Source: Mesocentrotus franciscanus (lineage: Eukaryota > Echinodermata > Echinoidea > Camarodonta > Strongylocentrotidae). Taken from it: a DNA stretch of 64,000 nt. The translations under genes and the position numbers were made by a program. The notes beneath the pieces are model-generated. The model did not search any database and was not told the origin of the DNA. It was given only the letters and a program-made list of their open reading frames with translations. This document shows positions 10,277-22,087 of the stretch, in pieces. The stretch spans positions 20,746,251-20,810,250 of the forward strand of contig CP137668.1 of NCBI GenBank assembly GCA_037976565.1, given 5' to 3'. The first letter of the stretch is position 1. Each line of letters opens with the position of its first letter.

Positions 10277-10690
10277 CCCCCCCCTCTCTCTCTCTCTCTC
10301 TCCACCGCTTCGTCCTCACTTTCTCTTTTTCCCCTCAATCCCAATGCATACGTCACCAGGTTCCCCGGATGTGTTAGTTTCGAACTCCATACTCCTAAAA
10401 GTTATATTACAAAGGCCAATAGTTTTCAATACACGAGGGGAGAAAAATAATGTACGTAATTTCCTTTTACGAATAGATGGAGTCAAATTTTAATTTAGCT
10501 GATTGATTTAATTTCTTCAATTCATTTGCTCTTTTGTTTTCCTTTCACTGTCCATCTCCATCTCTCGTTCTCCAACTCTTGTTCTTCGCTTTGTTTTTGT
10601 TTGTGTCTATCTTTATCTCAGTCTCTCTCTATACCCCCATTCTCTTCCCCCACCTACCACTTTCTATATACATGTATATATGTATCTCTT

Positions 10691-10732
<42 letters not shown>

Positions 10733-10905
10733 TCTCCCCCACCGCTTCATCCTTTATCTCCCTGTCTCTCTTTAGCTGTGTAGTTTCATTTGGTTATGTC
10801 CTTCATCTCGCCCCCCCCCTCCTCTTCGCATGCCTCTTGCCTGTATCTCTTTCTCTCACGCACTCACACACAAACTCATATACGCGCACACACGCACACA
10901 CACAC
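10277..10905 (+). repeat. Pyrimidine-rich low-complexity region, (CT)n and (CA)n
   Basis: (CT)n tracts occur at 10284-10302 and 10700-10728, with CT-rich sequence around them and (CACA/CGCA)n at about 10858-10905. The long open frames here are Ser/Leu/Pro-rich translations of the repeat and not genes. Confidence 0.85.
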
Positions 10906-10980
10906 AATTTAGCTCTTTCCACTCATTTTTCTTCCACCTTCACTCTACGTTCTTCTCTGCGTATGAAAACGTAATTAAAA

Positions 10981-11716
10981 GAAATAATTAGTCACCTTTT
11001 CTAGTTATCAGCACTTGATTAATTAGTGTCTCTATACAATATACATGTACATTCACCCTCACACTGAATTTGACAGAAATCACTTAAACACATTCAATGC
11101 ATCATCTCTAAAATGTCCTCGAGTCGATTCGAATTTTCATTCCTGTTTATTATTACCTTTAAACACCCAAATCTGAAGTATTGTTATATTTGATAATGAT
11201 ATGATCTGAATCAATCTAATATTGAAGACGTTCCCACTTCCGACGTAATTACCATAATTTATGCGGTGTTCTGACAGACGACGTGTTACAGTGTAGTAGC
11301 CACTGCCAACCTTTGACGCCATTGGAAATGGAAACATTTCACTTGCAAGATGTTATGGCGACACATAATGAAATTACTCTGCCCTTAAATATGATTTCAG
11401 CGTTCACTCTCACATCACAAACCCCGCTGTAAATCAAATGATATTTATAAATATGTTAAAAGGGCAATGGGTTAGCATGCATGCACTTCGCCCTGTTCAG
11501 TAAATGTGTAGAGTACTCCCTCTTGTTGTATAGATTAACATTAAAACATGATTGAACAAAAAAGAGTATTTTACTTTCGCATTCTCCTTGAGAGACTCAT
11601 CATTCGGTTTCTTTAAATAGTATTGTGAGAAGGCCTTATAATAAATATAGATTTATAAAAAAAATTCTGGCAATCGTAATATTGTTATTGTCAATGTGAT
11701 TTTTCTCCTTATTGTT
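10981..11716. other. Intergenic, no feature recognised
   Basis: AT-rich sequence without open frames, repeats or motifs that I can name. Confidence 0.45.
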
Positions 11717-11791
11717 TAGTAGTAGTAGTAGTAGTAGTAGTAGAAGTAGTAGTATTAGTAGTAGTAGTAGTTACAGTAGTTATAGCAGCAA

Positions 11792-11829
<38 letters not shown>

Positions 11830-11843
11830 ATAGAAGCAGAAGC

Positions 11844-11887
<44 letters not shown>

Positions 11888-11903
11888 AAGCAGTAGTAGT
11901 AGC

Positions 11904-11957
<54 letters not shown>

Positions 11958-11965
11958 ATTAGGCC

Positions 11966-12005
<40 letters not shown>

Positions 12006-12092
12006 TATAGCAACAGTAGTAGTTATAGCAACAGTAGTAGTTATAGCAACAGTAGTAGTTATAGCAACAGTAGTAGTAGTAGTTATAGCAAC

Positions 12093-12140
<48 letters not shown>
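11717..12140 (+). repeat. (TAG)n trinucleotide array with an internal 18-bp higher-order repeat
   Basis: About 420 bases of TAG/AGT repeats carry scattered A, C and TTA variants. Between about 12000 and 12095 an 18-base unit (AGTTATAGCAACAGTAGT) recurs, four times in step and once more after extra TAGs. Open frames of poly-Ser, poly-Val and poly-Tyr arise because the period is a multiple of three; they are artefacts. Confidence 0.92.
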
Positions 12141-12144
<4 letters not shown>

Positions 12145-14073
12145 TGTTTTTTTTAGTACAAAGATCGTGGACAGTATAAATCGTGGTATCTGTGTAGCAG
12201 TGTTTCTCAAAAGTGTTGTGCTGAGATCCGTAGTTTTTATAATATTTTTTCATACTGATATAAACATTAATTTTGTGTACTTTATGATTATAATATACAC
12301 ACGGCAACTAACACAGCATCCAAGAAAACTCATGCATTTTAACTACATTTTATGAATGAAGGCACTATCACGTACACAATTCTATTGTACAACGATCATT
12401 ATTTAAAATATATGACTAACACGTGATGTCTTTAAAGTAAGTCATTTCAAAACAATACTACACTGGTGACGAAACACTATGTTCTATTTTCTCTATTTTT
12501 CCTATGCTCTTTTCTCATGTATTTTCACTCTCTCTCTCTCTCTTTCTCCGTCTTACAACTCCCTTTCTCTCTACCTCTCCTTCTCTTTATCTCATTCTTT
12601 CTATTTCTCAGTTACTCTCTACCTTTTCCCTTCATTTCCGTTTCCCTACACAATAACGCTTTATAATAAGGGTGGTGGTAGAAAGCTTGTACGCACGGAT
12701 CTTTATCACCACCACCGTTCAAGTTGTTCCTGTGCGAGTAGCTGGCGCCATCATCCAGCTGGAATCCTATGGTAGTCTGTACCTAGTGGTAGCAAGGCAG
12801 TATGTCCAATGAGTGGGCTTAACTCAAGTTGGCTAGCTAGAGCGAGCCTGGATGAATGGAGCTCACCGCGGAGCGAGCGCTTAACTAGCACCAAGGGTTT
12901 TATCACACCTTTCATAATACCCACTGCCATCTCACATCGACTATCTTCTCATCCTCCGAGGAGAAGGAGGAGAAAAACATCAAGAAGAAAGCAGAGGTGA
13001 AGCCGGGTGAAGGGGACGAAATTGCACTTGCGGGAAAATAGTTATGACAGTAAAGTGCAGCTGCATTTCCTTGTCAAAGTCTATGCATCATCATCTTAAT
13101 CGTGTTGTTCCATTATGTGGCAGAGAGAGCAGTGTCAAATCGTGTTCTCGTGTAGTAGTCAGGTGAAAAGGGGACATTTTCGAGTGGAGGAAAACTTTTT
13201 GAGACGTGTGACTCAATCCTGGTCATTTCATTTCGAGATAATTGGATTCTAACAACTCAAATCGATTGGTTTTAATTTGGATTAGACTACTAATGTTAGT
13301 TTCGCTGTACACTTCAAACTGGGAAATCCTAAAAACGGAAAAACTAAGCGGAGGAATATTTTTATTATCATTTTAACCTTGGTATTTTAGGGTAAAACAT
13401 TAAGCATCGTTTTACATGAGCAGGCGAACGAGAACAATTTACACTCACTTTTCAACGAAGATGTTTCTGAATTTCTTTGTCTTCGTTCCACACGGTGGAG
13501 AGTGGTTGAACACTTTGAGTGCAGCAGTCATGACGGTTCGGGCTGCAAAATATGTGTGACTGGAGTATATTCACCTTCATTATCTTAAAATGAATCTATA
13601 AAGGTTGCAGTCGGTCCAATAAGGATATTTATCATGTTCATAGAGCAGGAGGTCTATATAATGGATGTTGGCTTGTATGTGACTGGAGCCTTGGCTCTCC
13701 ATCTCGTCATATAGAAATTCTTGTTTTCTTTGACATCAGAAGAGCCTGTCTGGAGTTTCAAAGAATGGCCTAGTCGACGCTGTTGATAACACAAACATGT
13801 AAGAGCAGCGCATGTCAGGCTAGATAATTAAAGTAAAAGAAATTTAATTTTAAACATCTCTCCGTGTGTTATCCTTAACATTGACATAGAATTGTATGCG
13901 TTATCAAAAGCAAGCATCGACCGACATAGGTGTTCTCTTGTAATAGTTGCTCCAAGAAGACAAAGATGGGGAAACGATGTCATGAATCGCCCGGTATGAC
14001 ATAGAAGATGCTTGTTTGAGGTGGGTGTAATTGTCGACACAGTTTGGATATTTGACCGTGATCATTGTCAACC
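12141..14073 (+). other. Region upstream of the K2P start; probable promoter and 5' UTR
   Basis: 12500-12640 is CT-rich. 12660-13050 is clearly more GC-rich than its surroundings, with CpG-bearing words and a purine run (GGAGAAGGAGGAGAAAAACA); it could hold the promoter or a non-coding first exon. The last part must contain the 5' UTR. An in-frame TGA at 14059-14061 closes the frame just before the ATG. No TATA box or defined transcription start could be assigned. Confidence 0.35.
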
Positions 14074-14530
14074 ATGGAAAGTCGTCTTCAAACGTCGGGT
14101 AATAGTCCGACCCTCCTCGACATCGAGGAAGGTCGAGTCGACATCATCGATCGCCCAAGCGCCGGTGAACAATGCTGCCATTACTTTCGAGCCTTCATCC
14201 AGTTTCTTTTTTCCTATGTAGGCCTGACGGCCATGCTTTGTGCATACCTACTCTTAGGAGCCATTGCATTCAGAAAGATCGAGATGGGAAACGAAGCAAA
14301 TTTAAGAAAAGAAATCAAAGAAGAGATGGAAGAATTCTTTGAGGATCTCTTTCATGAAGCTAACACGATAAATGTGAGGAACTGGACTGCAAAGGCCATC
14401 AGCACATTGTCCGAAAAACAAAAGAATTACACGTCTAAATCGATCGTGTTCATGGAGTATCTAGATAACGGAGAGAAATGGTCCTTCTTTGGATCAATGT
14501 TATTCTCTCTCACCGTTCTAAGCACGATCG
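14074..14530 (+). CDS. Two-pore-domain potassium channel (K2P/KCNK), first coding exon
   Basis: The product should be a dimeric background K+ channel of the plasma membrane. The ATG at 14074 has a strong context (CAACCATGG) and follows an in-frame stop at 14059, so the start is well supported. The exon gives 152 residues: a polar cytosolic N-terminus (1-43), TM1 (about 44-66, SYVGLTAMLCAYLLLGAIAF), an acidic/basic helical extracellular cap (75-112), two N-glycosylation sequons (NWT at 103, NYT at 118), and the first pore helix (EKWSFFGSMLFSLTVLS) leading to the filter residues TIG. The donor GTAAGT follows the first base of the Gly codon, the classic K2P phase-1 intron within the first GYG. 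No cysteine is present in the cap, so the usual inter-subunit disulfide of some K2Ps is absent. TM2, the second pore and the C-terminus are not found. The subtype is open; it resembles invertebrate TWiK or KCNK18-like N-termini. Confidence 0.88.
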
Positions 14531-15060
14531 GTAAGTAAATTATAATTTGTTTAATCTTATTTTGACCATTTCGTTCTTGATATCACAATATATATTTAGT
14601 ATCTATCTAAAACCGTCAAGACGTCAAAGGAAAGTTTTCTCAATACCTTCAAGAATTATTCTGAACATACTGCTGAATGAACCCTCTCGAAAGCAATAAG
14701 TCGATACAAATAATGATCTATATTTTGCCAAGATTAAAACAAGTATAAACCACTTTTCCACTGCGGAATTACAGTCTTATACAGATCAATTTTCGAATAA
14801 TTAATCTACAAATTTATCTCCGGTGTCACTCCTCCCGACTCTGGCGTATCAACCAGTATTTGAATGTAGGCAAGCACTACAAAAACAAACAATAGAAACA
14901 AATTGTCAACAATCATCATTTCCGAAATCATTAACTTAATCGGTTGGCGTAAATACCGTAGGTCGTAAATTGTTTACACGTTACCTTTACTTTGCTGTCG
15001 AACTCAATATGTAAAAAAATGATAAAATAGGAAAAAGAAGAGAGTAAACGAATTTCTTAT
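14531..15060 (+). other. Start of the K2P first intron
   Basis: The intron begins GTAAGTAAAT at 14531. The sequence is AT-rich and unique-looking up to the SINE-like copy. No continuation exon beginning with Tyr-Gly codons after an AG was found here. Confidence 0.5.
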
Positions 15061-15084
15061 TCTCCGAAGTGTCATTAGGACCTG

Positions 15085-15310
15085 TCGTGGTATAAAGGGT
15101 TCATTCAATAGATGTTAGTCTAAGGGTTGAGGGTTCGAATCCCAGCCCGGCACCAACGAACTTTCACAAGACATTCCTCCGCATTTGCCACTCTTAACCA
15201 AGGTGTAAATGAGCACCCGGCTGGGGTAATAATAACTGCAGGGCCCTCGGGATCGAAGAACAACATTGATGCTAATGAGGCTTCCATGGGTAAACATAGT
15301 TTTATCAATT
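15085..15310 (+). mobile_element. tRNA-derived SINE copy
   Basis: A Pol III B-box GGTTCGAATCCC lies at about 15131-15142, after a decayed tRNA-like 5' part. The body has GGGGTAATAATAACTGCAGG, GCCCTCGGGATCG, then GAGGCTTCCATGGGTAAA. This body matches the SINE at 55525-55771 (GGTAATAATAA, GCAGGGCCC, GTGGCTACCCTGGGTAAAT), so both belong to one family. The A-box is eroded. Confidence 0.6.
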
Positions 15311-15487
15311 AAGGCTCAAAATTCATGGTTTCATCAATTTATTTTTTACAAATGACTGTCCCTTGTATTGTAGTACTGGCTCTGTAGTATGGAGTCATGA
15401 GAAGGAAAATACTGGGTGGGATGGGGTTGGGGTGGGGCAGAGCTATTTACATTACTTCCATTTTAATCGCTTGATACAATGCGTCTT

Positions 15488-15566
15488 GCTTGCACTTAGT
15501 ATCTATCTGTTTATCAAAGAAACCAAATAAATGTATCTTTCGAACAGTTGTTTGGGGTTTGACAAA
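15488..15566 (+). repeat. 79-bp dispersed direct repeat, copy 1
   Basis: It pairs with 16470-16548, 982 bases downstream. Both are 79 bases with about eight mismatches (roughly 90% identity) and share GTTTATCAAAGAAACCAAAT and TCTTTCGAACAGT. Confidence 0.75.
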
Positions 15567-16469
15567 TTATAGCAAAGCTAACATAGCCATATTTCTCGAG
15601 GCCTTCAAATGCGTCGACAATGTTTTGCAGAAGATGTGAGGCAAAGGAAATTCTTGAAAGCATTTTGATCACCAAAGCGAGATATTGAAAGCGTTTAAGT
15701 AGAACATAAATACTACACCTCCTGAACTGGGAGTATTATATTCTATTACCAATTTCATAGGGGCAGTTTGGTTTCAGTGGGGGACTACCGTGGCTGTCCA
15801 AGGCACCAGTATCCATGAGCGCCCAACGTATGTTATCTCTTATCAAGAAATTACACTATGTCAATCATGGTGTAACTGGTCACTCAGGCTCACTCTATCT
15901 GATATATATACAAGGTTCACCTGGCATGCATGATATTTCGGTTTATTGATAAGATTATCATCAATGCTTGCAATGCCGGCCTACAAAAAATTGAATATTA
16001 GATCTGTGCACAATGTTCTTACTTTAAAATTAAGATTTTACCGGCCATATTTCCAAGATTGTCGTTGGCTGTCTCTGTTGCTTCATTCGAATTTTAATGT
16101 GTTCATATCATCAGTAGATAACCTCATGGTTTCCATGACAATTACTTTGCCATGTACTCATAAACATTTGATGGCCAAGATTAAATGCTCTAGTTTATTT
16201 TCTTCGTACTACTTTTCAACACAATTAGCTGATATGAATAGAAATTTAAGCTCTAAAATTTTAAGAGTGACTTTAAAGTAGATACTGGATGAATATGAAG
16301 CTAAATATTTAATCAAGTATTGATTTACAACGTGACTTAGGCATCATGTCCGAAGCCATGTCGAGCATGTTAAGTGAAACCTGAATTTTTTTATAGCGAA
16401 TAAAATAAAATAATTTATTATTTCTCTTTTGCTTAGTACTCTTTTTCAGAAGGAAATAGAGAGCAGTCA

Positions 16470-16548
16470 GCTTGCACTTAATATCTAGCTGTTTATCAAA
16501 GAAACCAAATAAACAAATCTTTCGAACAGTCGTTTGGGATTTGAGAAA
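16470..16548 (+). repeat. 79-bp dispersed direct repeat, copy 2
   Basis: This is the second copy of 15488-15566 in the same orientation. The intervening 0.9 kb has a 111-codon open frame (15946-16281) with no recognisable domain. The pair could be the ends of an element or a dispersed repeat. Confidence 0.75.
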
Positions 16549-17170
16549 ACAATAAGGGCACTTTAAACTTGCGACACGACATCTAAAGTGGAGTCTGTTT
16601 CATGAGAGCGCGTCCTTGGCTATTCGTTCGCTTCAGAATTGAAATGTGAAGGGTGGACTTGGGTTGATACTCTTTTCATACGATATCATTCAAGGCAAAC
16701 TGAATCATATTGCTCGGTAAAAGAACGTGTTTGGAAAAATTCAATGCCAAAATGTCGCAGATGAGTGGATTGTAGATGTTTAGTGTTAATTTATGAGGTC
16801 TTTCTATCGTGAACGGATAATTTATCGTTTATATGAATTATTGCCTTTTTTGGTCAAACGAAATCGGTGAACTTCAGTCTCATTAAATTCTATTGCAAGA
16901 ACATGATCATGTCATTTTAACAAAAGAAACAAAAAACGCTAAGTTTCAACAGGGTGTTCAATTAAAATTAATTTCTCATTTTATGTAATTATTCAGAGGT
17001 GTGCATAGTACAGAGACAAGATGATAAATATTTTCAAACCCAAATCAAACAAAACAACCAATGTTAATGCAATGCTTGAATACTTTTATGCAGTGCTTCC
17101 TATAGTATATAGTGATACCCGGATTTGTTGTCCATCTTGCTTCACTGCTCACTTAATATAAGGTTATGAA
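16549..17170. other. No feature recognised
   Basis: AT-rich, unique-looking sequence, probably intronic to the K2P gene if that gene continues downstream. Confidence 0.4.
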
Positions 17171-17189
17171 GGGTCATTAGACTTCTCGC

Positions 17190-17730
17190 TACCCCCCTAT
17201 TCCATTCCATCTCTCCCCCCATCTATCTCTCGGTCTATGTCTCTTTCTCTGTCCCTCTATCTCTTTCTCTTTGTGTCTGTCTGTCTCTGTCCCTCTATCT
17301 CTCTTTGTCTCTCTCTCTCTCTGTCTCTGTCTCTCTTTTCTTATCATGTACATAGTACATGATAAGAACATAGTTGTAAACTACCCCACTCTCTTTCGCA
17401 TAGTATATCCATCTTTATGTCTCTATACTCGTTAATTCCCTTGTCATTAGTAATATCTCCCTTGTTTCTTTTCCCTACCATTCTCTCTTACTCGCTATCT
17501 CTTTCACCAACACGTTATCGCTCTCTCTTCCCCGCTCTACACCCCCATTTCTTTCCACCATGATATCAATCTCTCCCTCCCCCTCCCTTTGTCCCTCTCT
17601 CCCTCTCCTATACCTCTCCCTCTCTCCCTCTCTCTCTCCCTCTCCTTTCTCTCCTTTTTTGTCTCTCTCTCTCTCTCTCTCTCCCTCTCTCTCCCCTCTC
17701 TCTCTCTCTTTCACTCACACACACACTCAT
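17190..17730 (+). repeat. CT-rich low-complexity block with a 14-bp-arm hairpin
   Basis: (CT)n with CTGT and CCCT variants at 17215-17340 and 17560-17715, ending in (CA)n at 17711-17728. Within it, TTCTTATCATGTAC (17338-17351) and GTACATGATAAGAA (17355-17368) form a perfect hairpin with a three-base loop. Open frames here are repeat translations. Confidence 0.85.
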
Positions 17731-18878
17731 CCCGTAAGAGGCATCATAACGTATCCTCTTAATTGTGGACGTAATTGAAAGCTTAATGCAAAGCCTCTGC
17801 AATCAAGTTAATGTTTAGTCCGTAACGTTGTTTACGACGATACTGTCACCAGACGTGTACACTAGTCTTTAAGTTCAAACAGCGCCATCCATAACTGTAT
17901 TTCATAGTCATCAAGACTGTATCAGTATGTAAAGATGTAATGTATTATGACCATTAATAATCCTTGTAAAACCTCGTTGAACTCTTTTTCTAGCGATGGG
18001 CAAGCTAAATTGAAAGTAGTCTTTCTCTTTCATGTTTTTAGCATTCCAACCCCCCATTATACATTCATGTTCTACCACAACAGCTTTCCGCGATTTATAA
18101 TTTCATATAAAATTAGATGGGATGGATATTGTCTTTGATGCATCACGAACTCTATAGGGCTGGCCTGCATTATATCATATGAAAAGCATAATCATCAATA
18201 CAACATCCACCACATTTATGCTTCTTTCAACTTTATCCAATTTCAATCATAGCATAATGATTACCTTAACCCCAATAACATGATGATCCTATAACCACAA
18301 CGCCTTATTATACTTTGCTTTTAAGATAATCCATCTCTGATCAACAGTAAGTCGCACACAGCGTTATCATGCATGCGTCAAGCCATCATCACATCCATCA
18401 GCTAATTTTTCTGCCTCATTAGTTCAGCGCTATTTTTCGTAGCCAATTTTTTCGGGATAATTACCCCAAATAATGTATATTTGATGCTGTCTATCTCATG
18501 ATGCATTTTGCCTATAGGGGGCGGCAAGCAACCCCGAAATCAATCAATCGTAAAACTAATTTTTCTTGCGGTGATGAGTAGGGAGTTTTGCTGTCCGCTT
18601 GATTGAGAAAGCGTATTGTGTAGTATGGCGCCAATTACATCAATCAGCAACACAGATAGCTGGGAGGATCTTACACAACTCTGAATCCACACAGATGCAC
18701 GGCACAGATACATACTAACATTGCATTATTTCAATTTCAAAATAACTTTAAAAAATTCAAAAGCTTTTGATTTGGAAAGAAGTGAGTTTATGTGAAGCAA
18801 TGACGAATGACGGAAAGAGATATGGAAGGGACTTGAGAGTAAAGAGTTTGGATGAGTCCTGCTATATGTTCAATATAT
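17730..18878. other. No feature recognised
   Basis: AT-rich unique-looking sequence. A moderately GC-rich patch at about 18490-18690 (GGGGGCGGCAAGCAACCCCG) has no coding signature. Confidence 0.4.
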
Positions 18879-19038
18879 TTATCCTAAAGTATGTGTATAG
18901 AGAGTCACGTAAAAATGATGACATACGGAGGCCCCCTATCAAAGAACGCTTATCCTAAAGTATAACACTTATCCTAAAGTATGTGTATAGAGAGTCACGT
19001 AAAAACCATGACATACGGAGGCCCCCTATCAAAGAACG
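18879..19038 (+). repeat. 70-bp duplication
   Basis: TTATCCTAAAGTATGTGTAT... to ...CTATCAAAGAACG occurs at 18879-18948 and again at 18969-19038, with only a short AATGATG/AACCATG difference. Between them is a further 13-base piece of the start (CTTATCCTAAAGT). It is a recent local duplication. Confidence 0.9.
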
Positions 19039-20479
19039 AGTTTTGCTAATTTTATACACCACAATGTTAAAATGTTATTCACAAACATTTTGTAAAAGTG
19101 TTGTTGTAGATTTCAATTAAAAATATCACTTTTTTGGGGGGGGGGTGGGTAGAGGTTTGTCATATGAGATATGAGCGTATAACTCTACACAAAAGAATTA
19201 TCGGAAATTACTGATATGATTACTGATACTGATTGATATGACAAATGAAATTTCTTGAAATTGTCGATGCACCCGAACTTGTATACGTGTCATTTCATTC
19301 CGTAATCCATGAAAGTCGTCGAAACTTAGTGTTCGATATTTTGGTGATAGATTTGTGTATTTTCGTATTCATAAGCACTTTCTCGGGGATACTATACCTC
19401 ACTTCCATTTCTGAAAATCACCAGACTCTTTCTCTGGGTGTCATTAAATTTTGTCAATCCTTAAAGTATTACGGATGTTGATTTATTACCGTAATAAACA
19501 CGTCGAAAAGCTGGTGTATTGAAGAAATAAACATCGCGGGTGCTTTGTATTAATCTAGCTCGTTCCAGTACCAGCACGGCCTTTTCAGGTAAAGCCGTTA
19601 CCATGGTTTCTAACAAGTATATGTGTTGGGTGCCTGGGGCATCGAGCTTTGTGAAATAGTATGTTGTTATACGACCCTTTTTGGGTGCGATTTCGCACGT
19701 TATGTTGTAGTTAAATTCGTTAAATTTTTGAAATTTGTCGAATTACTAGGTATTTTGTTAAACTGTGCCCCATGTAAGTGAAACATATAATTCGGACAAG
19801 ACTCCAGGATAAACGGGAACTGGTTGATTCTAGTTTCTAGTTTCTGTAGGCGTACATCAACATAGAGAAACCTTTGACTGTATAGGTAAAGGGGAGCTAA
19901 AGTTGCCACTCCATACCCATGAAAGAACAGTTGCCCTCAAGGGGATTGCACCAATATTTCCAGTGATAAAATTCCTATACTTGCGCTTAAAGCTAATCAT
20001 GAGCTCTGGTATGGGCATCGTTTGTCGAGAGAACATGGCTATAATTCATTCTGGATTGTTTATCCTGCAGTAGATTGATTGTTTGAACCAGTAAAATAAA
20101 AACAATCTCACAAAAACTAGCTGGAAATCATCTTCAATAAAAACCACAACTCTCATTTGCACATATTGACCTGTGTTAAGCACATGGTGTCGGGCCTACT
20201 TACCTTGATTTCTTTATTTTTCTATGCTCATTACTCAGCCCCTATACACTTTCTAACGAAATCGTTTGGCACATGTCATTGATTTGTAATCTTGAACATT
20301 CAGTGTAAGTTTCGTTGGATTCTGTGAGAATTTATTTTCCATCATTTTCAGAACTCAAGCTTATCTTTAAGGAAAGTTGAACCAATTTTATACGTGTTTT
20401 GGACGGGATCCCTCTGAAGAATGACCAGGGCTAAATATAGGTGTATGGGCCAAGAAATCACACATGCAATTATTGATAA
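19039..20479. other. No gene recognised
   Basis: Mostly AT-rich with a G-run at about 19135-19147. The open frame at 19245-19481 shows a hydrophobic stretch but matches no family I know and lacks clear splice context. Confidence 0.4.
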
Positions 20480-20915
20480 TGATTGATTGCTAAAATCTTG
20501 GTGGCAGTGTTGAGGAAATGGAGACTGAGGGTAGTTAGACAGTGGAAATTGTATGCACACTGAACTGTTTTAAAATCGTGTGCACACTGTACTGTGGTGA
20601 GTTGAAATTGTGTACCCAGTCTACATGTACTGTGGCGATTGGATATTGTGTGCACATCGTGCTGTGTCGAGTGGTAAATTATGTGCACACCTTTCTGGTG
20701 GAAATTTTGTTCGCACTGTAACATGGTAATTGGAAACGTGTGTAATTTCTACGATGGTAAGTAGAAAATATATGCAAACTGTAATGTAGTGATTGAAAAT
20801 TGTGTACACACTGTACTGTGGTGAGTACAATTTTTGCGCACACTGTTATGTGGTGAATGGAAAAATGTTTGCACTGTATACGATGGTGAGGAGAAGATGT
20901 GTGCACACCTCATAT
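20480..20915 (+). repeat. Degenerate minisatellite of GTGTGCACACTGTACTGTGGTGA units
   Basis: About eleven diverged copies spaced roughly 33-42 bases share GTGTGCACACTG, (T)ACTGTGGTGA and GGAAATTG. Clear cores occur near 20578, 20658, 20690, 20800, 20837 and 20898. Open frames on the minus strand repeat the motif and are not genes. Confidence 0.75.
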
Positions 20916-21727
20916 TACTATGTGGGCGTATGAATGCGACAATCGAGGAGTAAACTGTACAAAATATTTAAAATACCAAAAACAAAGGCATTTATGTGCC
21001 TCACCATCTCTGATAATTTCATGCTCTACTTTCGTCCAATAATGAGCAAAATTTGAAGAAAAAAACTGCATATGGGCAAAATACTTCTAAAGTATTCATA
21101 AAATAGGCATCAAATTTGAGAAGATTGTTCGGACACATAGTTTACCCTGACGTTGGGTAATTTCTCACCCAATAGTTGGTCTGGCATCAATATCAAGCGA
21201 GAATCATCATTAAGAAATATTTGGTTTCTTAAGAATGGACCTTGAGTAAGCTTGAGAGTAAAATGAGCCTTGTAAGAAACGACTTTGAATGTGACTTGAA
21301 TACGTGTAGGAGTCTTTCTCTCTACTTTGTGATAGACAATTAGGAGGTCGGTGCGTCCGATTTTACGCTTCTGTGCTTAATCATGTGACGTCCCGTTGAG
21401 GACCCCATTATCCCTATTATGTCGGGTAGATTTAACTCCAGCATTTTGCTGAGAAAATAATTCAACCAAGGCCTACTGACCCATGGTGATCCCCTTGAGA
21501 CACTCCTACCAGTTCAAAGGGACAAACAACCCTCTTACTCTCTGGAAATTAGCCTGCAGCGATATTGGAAAGGGTAATGAAATTATGACTTGCGTGATTG
21601 AAGAATCACTAGAATCATTTTAGATATCAGATTGTATGGTCTATAAAGCCACGAGCATATTGGATGTCGTCGATATCCACACAGTTATGAAATCTAATGA
21701 GGCTCGGAAATATGACGTAGGTACAAA
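20916..21727. other. No feature recognised
   Basis: AT-rich sequence without recognisable exons or repeats. Confidence 0.4.
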
Positions 21728-21868
21728 GCCCTGTATTATAAAGAGTTACGATTGATTCAAATCAATCGCAACTTAGAATTAATCGCAACTGTGTACTTAA
21801 GAGATAGGAGTTGCGATAAATTTCAAGTTGAAATTGATTCCAATCAATACTCTTTATAAGACGGTGCC
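21728..21868. mobile_element. Short MITE, TTATAAAGAG termini
   Basis: The left end is AGCCCTGTATTATAAAGAGT and then TACGATTGATTC. The right end is GATTCCAATCAATACTCTTT and then ATAAGACGGTGCC, its inverse complement with mismatches. The inside repeats AATCAATCGCAACT. With no coding capacity it is a small non-autonomous element. Confidence 0.65.
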
Positions 21869-22087
21869 TAGAACACACTACTATAATAATAAACTATTAC
21901 CTTGTAACATTCCATCATACATACTGGAGAGCTATTACGACTATCGATTGCCAAGCTTATCTAACTCTGATATGAAGTTAGCATTTTATCTTTCATTATT
22001 ATCACATTTCATTCAAGATTCACGCTGCTTATATACCTGAGTTTACCTGTATTAGAAAGGTGCACATTCGTTCGCCAAATTCATATA

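Noticed and set aside
10526..10974. 146-codon and 85-codon open frames
   Set aside because: They translate a CT-rich tract into Ser/Leu/Pro; no domain and no splice context.
11712..12307. Poly-Ser, poly-Val and poly-Tyr/Leu frames on both strands
   Set aside because: Direct products of the (TAG)n array, whose period of three keeps all frames open.
15946..16281. 111-codon frame
   Set aside because: No recognised family, AT-driven composition, no splice borders, lies between direct repeats.
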